Assembly (NCBI GenBank): GCA_002633025.1
Contig: NMRB01000435.1
Coordinates: 24,169 to 88,168 of the forward strand
Source: Notospermus geniculatus
Lineage: Eukaryota > Nemertea > Pilidiophora > Heteronemertea > Lineidae
Reading direction: 5' to 3'
DNA length: 64,000 nucleotides
Of the stretch, positions 9,493 to 19,990 are shown piece by piece (the first letter of the stretch is position 1; each line of letters starts with the position of its first letter). Made by a program: the position numbers and the translations under genes. The notes under the pieces were generated by a model, which saw nothing but the letters and a program-made list of their open reading frames with translations, had not been told where the DNA came from and made no database searches.

Positions 9493-10602
9493 TGAGAGAA
9501 ATCAACCAGTGTTGTCGCTCAAGGTGGCCCAGAAAAATTGTCACTCGAAATGCTGTTGGGTGACACTTTTTTCAATCAGAGAAATCACAGTTTCAAGTGA
9601 AAGATATTTGTCTTGGATGTAATTTTCTACATGATTACACTCTTACAATTTCACTTTATTTGATACGTACTACAAACATTCGTATGCGTCACCTCGTCTC
9701 CTCACATCGGTCCCCAGACGAAGGCTATTACAGCTGGTACGACAAATCTCTCTCTTCACTGCGCCTTACGGGACAAGTTTCACAATTTCTTCCCGGCTCC
9801 AGCCTGACTGGCAGCGTGTTATTTGTCCACGGTCCATTTCAAATGGTTCATGAGGTTGACTCAGCATTGCTGTACATGTGTGACACAAAATGCACTGATG
9901 GTTTAGTACACTTGGGATGAATTGGTTGATGGCCCGGGGACGTCGGAGGTGACCTGTTGATAATTCAGGGGGGAGAGGAGACAAGGTATTTATTGGCTTA
10001 GCAAACATCGAATGCGCGAATTTGATCGTTAGTTCACGCCTCCACATTGGCGAAGATTTCAAATGCTCAATTTCACTGATTCACCTGTATTCTGTTTTGC
10101 CTCTGATTATCGAAAAGAAAAATATCTCAATCTGCGATATCTCGTGATCCACTCCCACTGTTTTACAGTTCACTTGCTCGCTTATCAGTTATTTAACACC
10201 GAAGCTCAATATCGACCACTTCTGTTCAATCTCCACCGAAATTCTTTCAGTACGCTCGTTAAGAAGCCATTTTGCAAGGTTAGATAAAAAATGTGGCACA
10301 GGTTAAGGATGAACTCGGAGAGTTCGATGCCAGAATGTCTGAGCCTGGTTCTTTAAGTTAGCAGCCATGACCAAAAATTAGCTGGCAGATGTCTGTATAT
10401 CTCGGGTGCAAATCATGATTGTCAACAAAGTAGGCCTCCAGCAGGGGAGGGGGAACGAAGTCATTCGTCGTGCTACAGGGCACAACCAAAGTCAACCTTG
10501 GTGGTACAGGTGGAACCAAAGTCAACCTTGGTGCTACAGGTGGAACCAAAGTCAACCTTGGTGCTACAGGTGGAACCAAAGTCAACCTTGGTGCTACAGG
10601 TG
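9493..10602. repeat. Direct duplication, unit 1
   Basis: About 0.9 kb (9493-10440), starting near AGAAATCAACCAGTGTTGTCGC, matches 11494-12495 almost base for base, including TTTCACTTTATTTGATACGT, the stretch CTCTCTTCACTGCGCCTTAC and AAGAAGCCATTTTGCAAGG. It then runs into a 30-bp minisatellite cut off by the gap at 10603. No conserved open frame is shared by the two copies, so it looks non-coding. Confidence 0.88.
10485..10602. repeat. 30-bp minisatellite, block 1 (cut by gap)
   Basis: Four near-identical 30-bp units (GTGGAACCAAAGTCAACCTT + GGTGCTACAG) lie directly before the 500-N gap. The period is a multiple of three, so all frames stay open and give decapeptide repeats. This is not evidence of a gene. 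Confidence 0.92.
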
Positions 10603-11102
10603 NNNNNNNNNNNNNNNNNNNNNNNNNNNNNNNNNNNNNNNNNNNNNNNNNNNNNNNNNNNNNNNNNNNNNNNNNNNNNNNNNNNNNNNNNNNNNNNNNN
10701 NNNNNNNNNNNNNNNNNNNNNNNNNNNNNNNNNNNNNNNNNNNNNNNNNNNNNNNNNNNNNNNNNNNNNNNNNNNNNNNNNNNNNNNNNNNNNNNNNNNN
10801 NNNNNNNNNNNNNNNNNNNNNNNNNNNNNNNNNNNNNNNNNNNNNNNNNNNNNNNNNNNNNNNNNNNNNNNNNNNNNNNNNNNNNNNNNNNNNNNNNNNN
10901 NNNNNNNNNNNNNNNNNNNNNNNNNNNNNNNNNNNNNNNNNNNNNNNNNNNNNNNNNNNNNNNNNNNNNNNNNNNNNNNNNNNNNNNNNNNNNNNNNNNN
11001 NNNNNNNNNNNNNNNNNNNNNNNNNNNNNNNNNNNNNNNNNNNNNNNNNNNNNNNNNNNNNNNNNNNNNNNNNNNNNNNNNNNNNNNNNNNNNNNNNNNN
11101 NN
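10603..11102. other. Assembly gap, 500 N
   Basis: Exactly 500 undetermined bases, probably a standard-size placeholder. It separates the two duplication units inside the minisatellite, a typical place for assembly failure. Confidence 0.98.
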
Positions 11103-11330
11103 AGTGGCAGGTCCCGGGTTCGAATTTCCGGCCATAATTTTAATTGTCCGTGGCTCTTCAGTCCGTCGCATGGGACAGTAAGCTGTGATGCCTTGTACCT
11201 TTTGTCTTTGCAAGGGCAAGTAAAAGACCCTATCCAAGTGTAAGTCTGTGGAACATGAGTAGCTTGAGATGGCTTATTCCATATTTATCAGCGCCAATAA
11301 TGCTATGGCTTCGGCCCTGACGGAAACATC
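11103..11330 (+). mobile_element. tRNA-derived SINE, 5' end lost in gap (duplication unit 2)
   Basis: Starts at AGTGGCAGGTCCCGGGTTCG (the B box region) right after the gap and continues with the standard body to about 11330. It corresponds to the SINE at 9217-9492. Confidence 0.88.
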
Positions 11331-11487
11331 TAATGCCCGCTGTACACGATCAAATTTTTCATCCAATTTTCTGAATATGCTCAATAAAGGCCTACATGAG
11401 GGTTTATACACTGAAGCCCCAATAGGCCCGGAATCTGAATTTCCAAAAATTGGATGAAAAATGTGATCGTGTACAACGGACATTATA
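11331..11487. mobile_element. MITE present only in duplication unit 2
   Basis: About 157 bp with inverted ends: AATGCCCGCTGTACACGATC at the left and GATCGTGTACAACGGACATT at the right, continuing inwards as AAATTTTTCATCCAATTTT against its complement. TA flanks both ends. The equivalent point in unit 1 (about 9473-9490) has no insertion, so the two units differ by this element. Confidence 0.85.
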
Positions 11488-12500
11488 CAATACATATGAG
11501 AAATCAATCAGTACCGTCACTCAAGGTGGTCCAGAAAAACTGTCCTCAAAATGTTGTTGGGGGGCATGTTAGCATGTTTTCATGCGAGGGTCCGTGGGTT
11601 CGAATCTGGTAGGAAGCAATGTCTTTCACCTTAGAAACCCGATTCTATTTCATATTCTTTTCAATTGGAGACATCACAGTCTCAAGTGAAAGATATTTGT
11701 CTTGAATGTAATTTTCTACATGATTACACTCTTACAATTTCACTTTATTTGATACGTACTACAAACATTCGTATGCGTCACCTCCTCGGTCCCCAGACGA
11801 AGGCTATTACAGCTGGTACGACAAACCTCTCTCTTCACTGCGCCTTACGGGACAAGTTTCACAATTTCTTCCCGGCTCCAGCCTGACTGGCAGCGTGTTA
11901 TTTGTCCACGGTCCATTTCAAATGGTTCATGAGGTTGACTCAGCATTGCTGTACATGTGTGAAACAAAATGCACTGATGGTTTAGTACACTTGGGATGAA
12001 TTGGTTGGTGGCCCGAGGACGTCGGAAGTGACCTGTTGATAACTCAGGGGGAGAGGAGACAAGCTATTTATTGGCTTAACAAACATCGAATGTGCGAATT
12101 CGATCGTTAGTTCACGCCTCCACATTGGCGGAGATTTCAAATGCTTCATTTCACTGATTCACCTGTATTCTGTTTTGCCTCTGATTATCGAAAAGAAAAA
12201 TTCTCGATCTGCGATATCTCGTGATCCACTCCCACTGTTTTACCGTTCACTTGCTCGCTTATCAGTTATTTAACACCGAAGCTCAATATCGACCACTTCT
12301 GTTCAATCTCCACCGAAATTCTTTCAGTACGCTCGTTAAGAAGCCATTTTGCAAGGTTAGATAAAAAATGTGGCACAGGTTAAGGATGAGCTGGAGAGGT
12401 TGAAGCCAGAATGTCTGAGCCTGGTTCTTTAAGTTAGCAGCCATGACCAGAAATCATCTGGTAGATGTCTGCGTAGCCTTGGGTGCAAATATCATGATTG
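11488..12500. repeat. Direct duplication, unit 2
   Basis: Matches 9493-10440. It has an extra ~90 bp at about 11568-11655, with GGTCCGTGGGTTCGAATCTG, resembling a tRNA/SINE B-box fragment. Small indels separate the copies (for example CTCCTCACATCGG in unit 1 is shorter here), consistent with haplotype-like or recent-duplicate divergence. Confidence 0.88.
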
Positions 12501-12534
12501 TCAACAGTAGCTCACCAGCTGGGGGTGAACGAAG

Positions 12535-13115
12535 TTATCTGTGGTGCTACAGGGTGGAACCAAGGTCAACCTTGTGCTACAGGTGGAACCGAAGTCAATC
12601 TTGGTGCTGCAGGTGGAACCCAGCGAAGTTGACCTTGGTGCTACAGGTGGAACCGAAGTAGGCCTTGGTGCTACAGGTGGAACTGAAGTCGACCTTGGTG
12701 CTACAGGTGGAACCGAAGTCAACCTTGGTGCTACAGGTGGAACCGAAGTTGACCTTGGTGCTACAGGTGGAACCGAAGTTGACCTTGGTGCTACAGGTGG
12801 AACCGAAGTCAATCTTGGTGCTACAGGTGGAACCAAAAGGTGACCTTGGTGCTACAGGTGTAACTAAAATCAACCTTGGTGCTACAGGTGGAACCCAGCG
12901 AAGTTGACCTTGGTGCTACAGGTGGAACCGAAGTCAACCTTGGTGCTACAGGTGGAACCAAAGTTGACCTTGCTGCTGTAGGTGAAACCCAGCGAAGTTG
13001 ACCTTGCTGCTACAGGTGGAACTGAAGTTGATATTGGTGCTGTAGGGTGGAACTTGGCTTTGGTGCTACACCAAAGTTGACCTTGATGTTACATTTGGAA
13101 CTTAAGTTGACCTTG
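12535..13115. repeat. 30-bp minisatellite, block 2 (~18 units)
   Basis: Same unit as at 10485-10602. Some units are lengthened by CCAGCG (GGAACCCAGCGAAGTTGACC). Units decay after 12960. The period of three codons x ten keeps frames open on both strands (for example a VEPKSTLVLQ-type repeat), which explains the long open frames here. Confidence 0.92.
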
Positions 13116-15350
13116 GTGCAAAATGAAGTTTTGGTCTCTGACATTATTGCAGTGAGGTCCTTGCCTCTTATGATTTGGCTTCCTCTGATGGAGGGTCCCC
13201 CCCCCAACACCCGTCTTCGTCAGACCACTGGAACAAACCCTCAGTGGTCTGTGATGCTTCTAATGGATTTCTAAATAAAGGTTGATTTCTAATATCATGT
13301 CGACCTAAAAATGCCTGAACAATGTACACATCAGTACACATAATTGTACAGAGAAGCATGTCAAGTGAGCATGAGATGGACCAAACCATAGGGTACCCTG
13401 GTGTCTATTTTCACTCGTCAGCAGGTGCAACTCGTCCCCTTTATCAGAGGTGATACTTTATCCAACGGAGGCTCCACATATTTCACCGGCCTCTCTTCAT
13501 GCACACCTTAGATTAGAAAAGTGGCTGTTTTTTTGCGGTAGGTGATTCATAAATTACATTCTTATCAAATTTGTGACCTTTCTGAAACGACTCGTGCTGA
13601 AGTGTTATAGTACATAAAGAGTGACCAAAATTGTCAGGAGTGCACAGAAAGGCCATCCCTTCTGGTCGACTCACAGTGATGATCATGTCTGTGGAGTATT
13701 CCTTGTTTGCTTGAACTTCTAGTGCAGACGCCAACACGCTAACCACTAGGCGTGGAGTCCAGATAGCCGAGTGGTTATCACGTCCACTCAACAAGCGGCA
13801 GGTCCCGGGTTCGAATCAAAATAAAGGAAATCCTCCATGGCTGGCGGGTTAAGCCGTGCCATACAGTAGCTGTAAGGGCTTCAATGCATCATCTCGCCCT
13901 TCGGACAGAGATGACTCGTCCTCAAGTTACTTAGGCTTAGCGCCACTCTGTGTCTCAGTGCCGAACTAGACTTTCTAGGTTCAACTGGGAAGGTCGCCAG
14001 ATGTATTGTACGTGCACCAGTCACCCATCCACGTAGTGATCGTGCTGTACGTTGCTTAACTTCTAGTACAGAGGCAACATGCTAACCACTACGCCATAAA
14101 AGCAATCCTTGATGGCCGGCGGGTTAGGCCGTGTCGTATAGCTGCTGCAAGGGGTTCAATGCACCTTGCAATGTATAATTACGTGAACGAAGGCACGCTT
14201 TTCCCAAGGACACGCACGAGAACAGATACCAGGGCAGGTAACATATCAGCAAAGGCTAACTTAACTTGCCGTATAATTATGTTTATATGTAGGAAGGATT
14301 CCGGTTATTGAGTTAATAGTTATTCATAAATGTTTGAAGAATTTGGCCCTTTTGATCTCCGGTACATCCTTGGAATGTTGATTACTTTCATTTGTGTAAT
14401 TTCAATGTAGACACTGATCTACCCTCCAGGTTTGATGATGATGATGATCGTGGAGATTACAGACTCGTGTTCGCCTTAACTTGACCCATAATTCCACTGT
14501 ATCTGTGTGTGTTTGTGTGTTTATGTTGATGTGAACTTGGGATTTGTTTCGCTCCTGATGTGTGTAAATATTGGCTGACAGCAACCTGTAGCCCTCAGTG
14601 AGGTGGTGATAGAATTTGAAGGATGGTGCAGATGAAGAAAGATATAAAAAGGGTGCATTGAGGGTCAAAGTTGATGCCCTCATTTCACAACCTTTGAGAA
14701 GCCTCAGTGGTGTAGTGCTCTGAATTCTTATCGCGGTCAGGAAGTCAGAGGTTTGAATCCTAGGTGGTATTTGCATGCAGATAGGAGCAGTCAGCCGTGC
14801 TTATTACCAAAAGATGGCAGCAAAATTCCAGCAGACCAAAACAAGAAAATATTCCTGATTGGTGCTCAGTCAACCATGAATGAGTCCGCTAGGAATTGAA
14901 TTGGCCCGTAGTGACACCTATTGGTCAGCTGACTGACAGCTCCTATTGGTTCTCTGCTGGGAGCGGAGAGCTTGATGCAGGTGTTGAACTACTACTTGGC
15001 TGTCTCTTCTCTCATGATGGACCAAGCTCTCATCTGCTTCTCAAATTCATCACATTTCAACTCCGTTTCCACGGCAACTTTAAGTACTACCAATGAACTT
15101 TCATTGAACTCACTGAGTGCGTATTTTATTGCACCTTCTAAACATTAATCAACGCAAACTGATTGATTGTGTATTGATGGGTAATTAAACTGCCCGTTTT
15201 TGCTCGCCATTTGGGACCATAGATCACAAACCTGATTGCGATGACCTTCATGATTGGGTCACTTGGAATAATTTGTTGTGATCGTTGACAGGGCATGAAG
15301 TCAAGACCCTTCTTTTCATTCAAGAAGGGTTTAAACAAAATGTGAGTAAT
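13116..15350. other. Intronic sequence with old tRNA-like fragments
   Basis: A tRNA-like SINE head lies at about 13753-13820 (GATAGCCGAGTGG, GGTTCGAATCA). Degraded reverse fragments (GCTAACCACTACGCC) lie at about 14085, a second tRNA-like head at about 14699-14768 (GGTTTGAATCC), and a (GAT)n run near 14437. A MITE at 14778-14957 is listed separately. No exon was recognised. Confidence 0.55.
14778..14957. mobile_element. ~170-bp TIR MITE (aataggagc family), copy 1
   Basis: The sequence from GATAGGAGCAGTCAGC to GCTGACTGACAGCTCCTATT is a reverse-oriented relative of 19738-19912. Both share AAAGATGGCAGCAAA, GTGACACCTATTGGTCA and inverted ends of the type TAGGAGCTGTCAG. In both places it sits next to or inside a tRNA-like sequence. 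Confidence 0.75.
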
Positions 15351-15603
15351 ATAGACAAATCCCAAATTGACGAAAACGAGGAAACTCTGCGCACTTCCGC
15401 CAAAATGGCAAACAGAACCTCGGTCTGAAACCATCTGACGCAGAAAAACCCACGACCATGTGACGACAGTGAGTTCGATGATGTTGCGTCAGACTCACCC
15501 ATTGCTGAATCATGGATTGCGTCACGTCAGCTGGTTTCAGGTCGAGGTTCTGTTTGCCATTTCGGCGGAAGTGCGCAGATCTGGGAATTTGGGATTTGTC
15601 TAT
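15351..15603. mobile_element. Fold-back MITE, AGACGATTCTCG family, copy 2
   Basis: Ends ATAGACAAATCCCAAATTG and AATTTGGGATTTGTCTAT are perfectly complementary. Internal GCGCACTTCCGCC, CACTGTCGTCACATG-type centre and GGCGGAAGTGCGCAGATCT match the other copies. Confidence 0.85.
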
Positions 15604-15624
15604 TGGACCGCCACTTCATTATTT

Positions 15625-15790
15625 GTGACTCCTCGAGCAAAAGTAGGCGCGTGTCGCAACCAAGGAAAGGGTTAACAGTCTTATAACACAATAGCTGAAA
15701 TGTCTGTCTGAAAATGGTAGTGGACAGCAGTGATATACGGTACATGTAGTTGAGTAAACTGATGACCAATGACGATCACTTGTGACAAGC
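15625..15790. mobile_element. Copy of the 6290-6602 outer MITE without its insertion
   Basis: AGCAAAAGTAGGCGCGTGTC, AAAGGGTTAACAG, GCTGAAATGTCTGTCTG, GTAGTGGACAGCAGTGAT and TTGAGTAAACTGATGACCAA follow the 6.3-kb element in the same order. The 119-bp palindrome found there is absent. Confidence 0.75.
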
Positions 15791-15824
15791 GGTGTGAGCA
15801 TAATCTATCATGGAAAAGTAAAGC

Positions 15825-16075
15825 GGGGTTCATTGGCACACTGATTTTGTCCGGTTCAGGACCCATGTTCCCGAAGCCGTCGTAAGGTTAACGATGTCGT
15901 TAAAACTGAGAAAATGCATAGCGTAACGACATCGTTAACCTAACGACGGCTTCGGGAACATGGGTCCTGGTCGGTAAAATATCGATCAAATTGACTTCTG
16001 CGTTGTCGTATCCGGAAAACTATGGGTAAATGGACTGGAAACGGACCAGATCTGTGTGCCATGAACCCAGCATTA
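15825..16075. mobile_element. MITE (GGGGTTCAYTGGCACA family) with nested palindrome
   Basis: The outer ends GGGGTTCATTGGCACACTGA and TCTGTGTGCCATGAACCC are inverted. A second copy at 44817-44945 shares TTTTGTCC, ATCGATCAAATTGACT, CTCGTATCCGGAAAAC and GAAAACGGACC. Here the outer element is split by a palindrome at about 15862-15968. Confidence 0.85.
15862..15968. mobile_element. Palindromic MITE nested in another MITE
   Basis: Arms ACCCATGTTCCCGAAGCCGT and ACGGCTTCGGGAACATGGGT continue inwards (CGTAAGGTTAACGATGTCGT against its complement), around a loop of about 25 bp. The copy of the host element at 44817-44945 lacks this segment. Confidence 0.9.
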
Positions 16076-16464
16076 GGCCTACGTGTAGGAGGGCTTGGGT
16101 AAGGGCAGCATTATCAATCACGGCAGGGTTAGACATTCGTCTGGTCAACAAATGTCCTCCACTGATGATGTCAGAAGCAGACGTACATTCACATCCTTGT
16201 TTCCACCATAATCTGTAGCTTCCGTTTGATTGACATACAATTAGTGGCATCAATTATCATCTCCAGTCAATTAGCGTCAATCATGATGAGTTGACGGTAT
16301 CAATTATTGTGGATAAATTGACATTCATCATCAGTTTGTGAGATTGGACTTCGTCACTTCTCGATACACGTAATTTTCAGCGTATATAACAATTCTGATG
16401 AATTCTATGAATGAAATGGACAGTTGATGCTTATTTCTGGAAAAATACCAAGATATCGACATTA

Positions 16465-16695
16465 GTCCGTTTGAATCCAGCCCTGGCCATATGGGATTAA
16501 TCATCCCTGGCTCTTCAGTCCGTTGCATGGGACAGTAAGCCGTGGTGGCTTGTACCTTGTGCCTTCGCGAGGGCAAGTAAAAGACCCCATCCAAGTGAGG
16601 AACATGAGTAGCTTGAGATGGCCTCTTCCATACTTGCAGGGCCAATAATGCTATGGCTTTGACCCAGACAGAAAAATCAAAAATACAAACACAAA
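16465..16695 (+). mobile_element. tRNA-derived SINE, 5' truncated
   Basis: Begins within the B box region (GTTTGAATCCAGCCCTGGCC) and keeps the whole body and tail. It ends only about 45 bp before exon 2. Confidence 0.85.
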
Positions 16696-16738
16696 TCGAT
16701 ATCAGGTACTCATCCGTGCCGTCATTTTTTCATTACAG

Positions 16739-16963
16739 AAGGAGGGCCTAATGCAGGACCTAGAAAAGGAACGCGTCCTCCGTGCGGAGACGGAACAGCG
16801 TCTTGCCGAGATGACCGCCGAGAGCGACACGACCAAGATGCGGCTACAAGATCTCCAGGATGAGTTCCGTCGCATGGAGGAGATGGTTCGGAGTATGGTT
16901 CAGTATAAAATGAAGCTCGATCAGCTGAAACAGGAGAAAGCGAACCTGACGGTTACATATGAG
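16739..16963 (+). CDS. NCKAP5: NCKAP5-like gene, exon 2 (75 codons, coiled coil)
   Basis: An exon of exactly 75 codons between acceptor CATTTTTTCATTACAG and donor GAG|GTGAGA, phase 0 at both ends. It encodes charged heptad-rich coiled coil beginning LMQDLEKERVLRAETEQRL and passing through DEFRRMEEMVRSM. The arrangement (LxxELExER.LR, then FxRMEExVRxx) is the conserved N-terminal coiled-coil block of the NCKAP5/NCKAP5L family. In vertebrates these proteins bind microtubules, act at centrosomes, and were first found as Nck-associated proteins. The family match is from my knowledge of the family and not from a search. Confidence 0.9.
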
Positions 16964-16999
16964 GTGAGATATTTCATATTTCTTGTTCTATCTATAGTT

Positions 17000-18500
17000 T
17001 TCATGTTTACCACCCATGGGTATCCATTTGTCTCTGACATAGATGAGAGTGCCATTTCAAAATATTCCCGGAAATTAGTCATGACCCCAGAAGTCAAAGT
17101 CCCAAATCTGCCATTCGATCCACTGTCTTGGAACAGGCCATGATATGCGATGACAATCACGATCATATTCACTAGGCAATTCGTCCTTCCGACGGCCTGA
17201 CGCCATCTTGGCGCCATCCCTGTCATCAAATCCTAGCGGTAGATCATGGAACCAGTCTAGGATTGTTGGTAGTTGGATGTAAAACCGGGACCTGGAACAG
17301 CACAGGTGCCAGAACGAAGCCAAAGCGAAAAATCCAGATTTTTTGGCAGCGCCCGCTCCCGGAAATCCGGGAATTCCCTGAAAACTCTCATCTATGCTCT
17401 GCATTCCCCCTTATGATTGAGGCCTTCCAAACCTGATACTGTCTCAGGATGTTATGCAACGAAGGCACCATTCGCCCCATTTATACGACAGAATTTTCAC
17501 CATGCTTAATCTGGATCAAAAAAGGTTCGGAATGATTTTGCCAAATGTAAACAGGTCGAGCCAGCCTTGTCCTAGTATCAAATGACAGGTCCCGCTTGAA
17601 TTTCAAAGTGGGCTCGGTGCGGGTGAAGCCCAGCACGCTTCAACCAGGCTGGTGTAAAAAAGGCGATAGATCCCCTTTGAGTAGCTTTGACGATTTTCCG
17701 TGTTCAGTGTAACTTAAATTGAGACTTGTATGGACAAGATCTGAAACAATCCCGTGACCATTATTGACATCGAACCGATTCCTGCCATGACTGAGCTCCA
17801 TTGTCGCCTTTGTCCCATTTACAAGAATCATAACGCTTGATCGATCGTGGAATCGATCCCACATTTGCTGCAGCCTTGGCCATTGTTGACAATTCGTGCC
17901 TTCACCCAGTGAACACCGAACAAAAGCAGACGATGTGTTCAATTCCGCTTTGCCCCAAATGAATGAGGTTTATTCGAAAAATATTTGAATGAGAATCATC
18001 CATCTTCGTTGACTGATGAACACCGCGGCAAAAACTTTCCGAAATTTCCACTTCATTTCACCGACGGCATCATTGAACATCGCCGCAAATGAGGACGCCA
18101 ATACTAAAGAGTGAAATTGATTATTGATTTTCATGATGCACATGTTGCAATTCAGAGCGTGTTATCGATTTTGGAACTAAGAATCCATAACAATCCTCGA
18201 TTCTGGGGATTGTGGATAAAAAGGAGCGATTCGTTGATGCAGGGTTGTTGTTTTGTTCAGAATTACAAGTTGTTATGATTTGTTCGATAGAAATACCTTG
18301 AGGGGTTGCGTCGTGCATTCATGGTGTAGTTGAAGCACTATGCTTGTCATTTCTGAAAGTGTGGGTTCAATTCCTGGTCTCTTTCTCTTGTTTTCTCTGA
18401 GGGCTGTGGCCCCTTCTGCAGACCACTCTGGGAATCGAACCTGAATCTCCTGCCTGCAAGTCGGGCATTCTGCCATCAAGCTAAAATCCAGACATCAGGA
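17000..18500. other. Intronic sequence, tRNA-like fragments only
   Basis: A tRNA-like head at about 18310-18380 (GGTGTAGTTGAAGCAC, GGGTTCAATTCC) resembles the pol III-derived heads at 14.7 and 50.65 kb. Open frames of 100-109 codons on the minus strand have no splice context and were rejected. Confidence 0.45.
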
Positions 18501-18534
18501 TCAAGGGCCTACGACACGTCCCAAATCTACCACA

Positions 18535-18703
18535 ATCAGGCGCGGTTCCAAGGGGGGTGCATGCCCCCCTTCGGCCAACAAATCTGTAAAATTGACTGTG
18601 AAGTTCTGAAATTTGGAACAAATCATTGAAATTCACCGCAGATTTCAATGTTTCTAGCACAGTGCACCCCATCTTTGCCAAAATCGTGGATCCGCCCCTG
18701 ACA
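18535..18703 (-). repeat. Dispersed element (ggatccac family), reverse copy
   Basis: On the minus strand it reads TCAGGGGCGGATCCACG... through CACTGTGCTAGAAACATTGA to CCTTGGAACCGCGCCTGA. It directly abuts the fold-back MITE at 18704. Confidence 0.8.
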
Positions 18704-18949
18704 ATAAACGATTCTCGAATCTGCAGATCTGTGCACTTCCGCCGAAATCTCAACCATAACCTCAATCTGAAACCAGGTGACGTGACGCAATCCATGATTC
18801 AGCTGTGGTCAACTCTGGCGCAAAGTCTTCAAAATCACTGTCGTGGGGTTGTCTGCGCCACGTCATTCAGTTTCAGACTGAGGTTGTGGTTGAGATTTCG
18901 GCAGAAGGGCGCAGATCTTTGTCGTCTACGTCAATTTTAGAATCGTCTG
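18704..18949. mobile_element. Fold-back MITE, AGACGATTCTCG family, copy 3
   Basis: Ends ATAAACGATTCTCGAATCTG and ATTTTAGAATCGTCTGT are complementary. GTGCACTTCCGCCGAAATCT is followed by the TCGTGGGGTTGTCTGCG centre and GAGATTTCGGCAGAAGGGCG. Confidence 0.88.
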
Positions 18950-19704
18950 TAGCCATTTGTGTGTCTGAAAGCCAGCTCTTGTCTGGATTGTGATGCAATT
19001 TTCAGATTCGCCCATTGTATAGAGACAGAGCAGTGTAAAATAACAAAGAATTGTACTGCTGAATGCAACATGAAATGCACAAGTGTGTGTTGAGGGCTCA
19101 AGGGCACAAAAGGTGTCACTACTGCTCCCACATAAATACTGTCGTTGAAAGGCTCCACATGAGAGAAAATATGCTATACTATAAAATGTAGATTGCTGCA
19201 CGGTGCATTGGCTTGTCACTCTATCATTTGGAATAAAAGCGTCCACTCCGCGGACCGTGATCCTATGAATCGACTCCAACGATGCGAAGAGCTGTCTCAT
19301 GTCGCGTAAATGGACCCCGAAGACCTCCGTTGTTCCCGATGGCCGCCAGTGGCGATTATTCTGATGAATCGCTCAAGGCTGTTTTCGGTTTGTGTTGAGT
19401 CGATGGCGTGGGTAGTTCCCCCTCATCAAAACACTGCAATGAAAGAAATTGATTTCGGTCGAGCGTGGCAGTTTATGCTACATTGGCCAGTGAATTCTGT
19501 GACTGGATCGAAAAGAAAACAGTTCTCCTCTATATAAATATTGCTCTGGGGTGTGGACAGCCCAATGAAGCGAAGAGGGATTTAAGTACTCTCCTCTCAG
19601 TTTGTGATTACGAAATAAATATAGGTAGAAATTGGACCCTGGGACTCAGAAGTGACACGTGTTAGTGTAATAAAACACGACCATGTTCGTACTGGCCAGC
19701 TGGT
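18950..19704. other. Intronic sequence without a recognised element
   Basis: A minus-strand 124-codon frame (18926-19300) overlaps the MITE end and has no splice sites. Nothing else is supportable. Confidence 0.4.
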
Positions 19705-19990
19705 GGGGTAGGCCCCTTTAGCTCAGTGGTAGATAATAGGAGCTGTCAGTGAGTTGACCAATAGGTGTCACTACGGCCCAATTCAATGCATATAGCGGAC
19801 CCAATCATTCTTGATCGAGCACCAATCACGTGGATTTTCCTGTGTATTGGTCCGCTAGAACTTTGCTGCCATCTTTTGGCAATACGCGCAGCTGACTGCT
19901 CCTGTTGGACTCAAAAGGTGGCGGTCAGCAGTTAAAATCCTGATGATGGCACTGGAGCTCCTTTGCACCATTTGGTCGTGCCACCCCCTG
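19705..19990 (+). mobile_element. tRNA-like sequence split by a ~175-bp MITE
   Basis: A tRNA-like A box (CCTTTAGCTCAGTGGTAGAT) is interrupted at about 19738 by a MITE with ends AATAGGAGCTGTCAGTGAG and GCAGCTGACTGCTCCTGT (to about 19912). The tRNA-like part then resumes (GACTCAAAAGGTGGCGGTC, GTTAAAATCCTGATG). The MITE is related, in reverse, to 14778-14957. Confidence 0.6.

Larger units (their letters stand above)
2926..16738 (+). other. Intron 1 (13.8 kb), repeat-rich
   Basis: Bounded by the exon 1 donor at 2926 and the acceptor TTTTTTCATTACAG ending at 16738. It contains SINEs, palindromic elements, a 30-bp minisatellite in two blocks, a direct duplication and a 500-N gap, each listed separately. 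No further exon is supported, but vertebrate NCKAP5 has extra N-terminal coiled coil just before the block encoded by exon 2. One or more short exons may therefore have been missed here or lie in the gap. Confidence 0.6.

Noticed and set aside
10406-11243. Several 230-257-codon open frames on both strands
   Set aside because: They consist of a 30-bp minisatellite plus 500 N; the openness is due to undetermined bases and repeat period.
12501-12907. Decapeptide-repeat proteins in the 30-bp minisatellite
   Set aside because: Open on both strands in several frames because the unit has no stops; no start context, splice sites or homologue.
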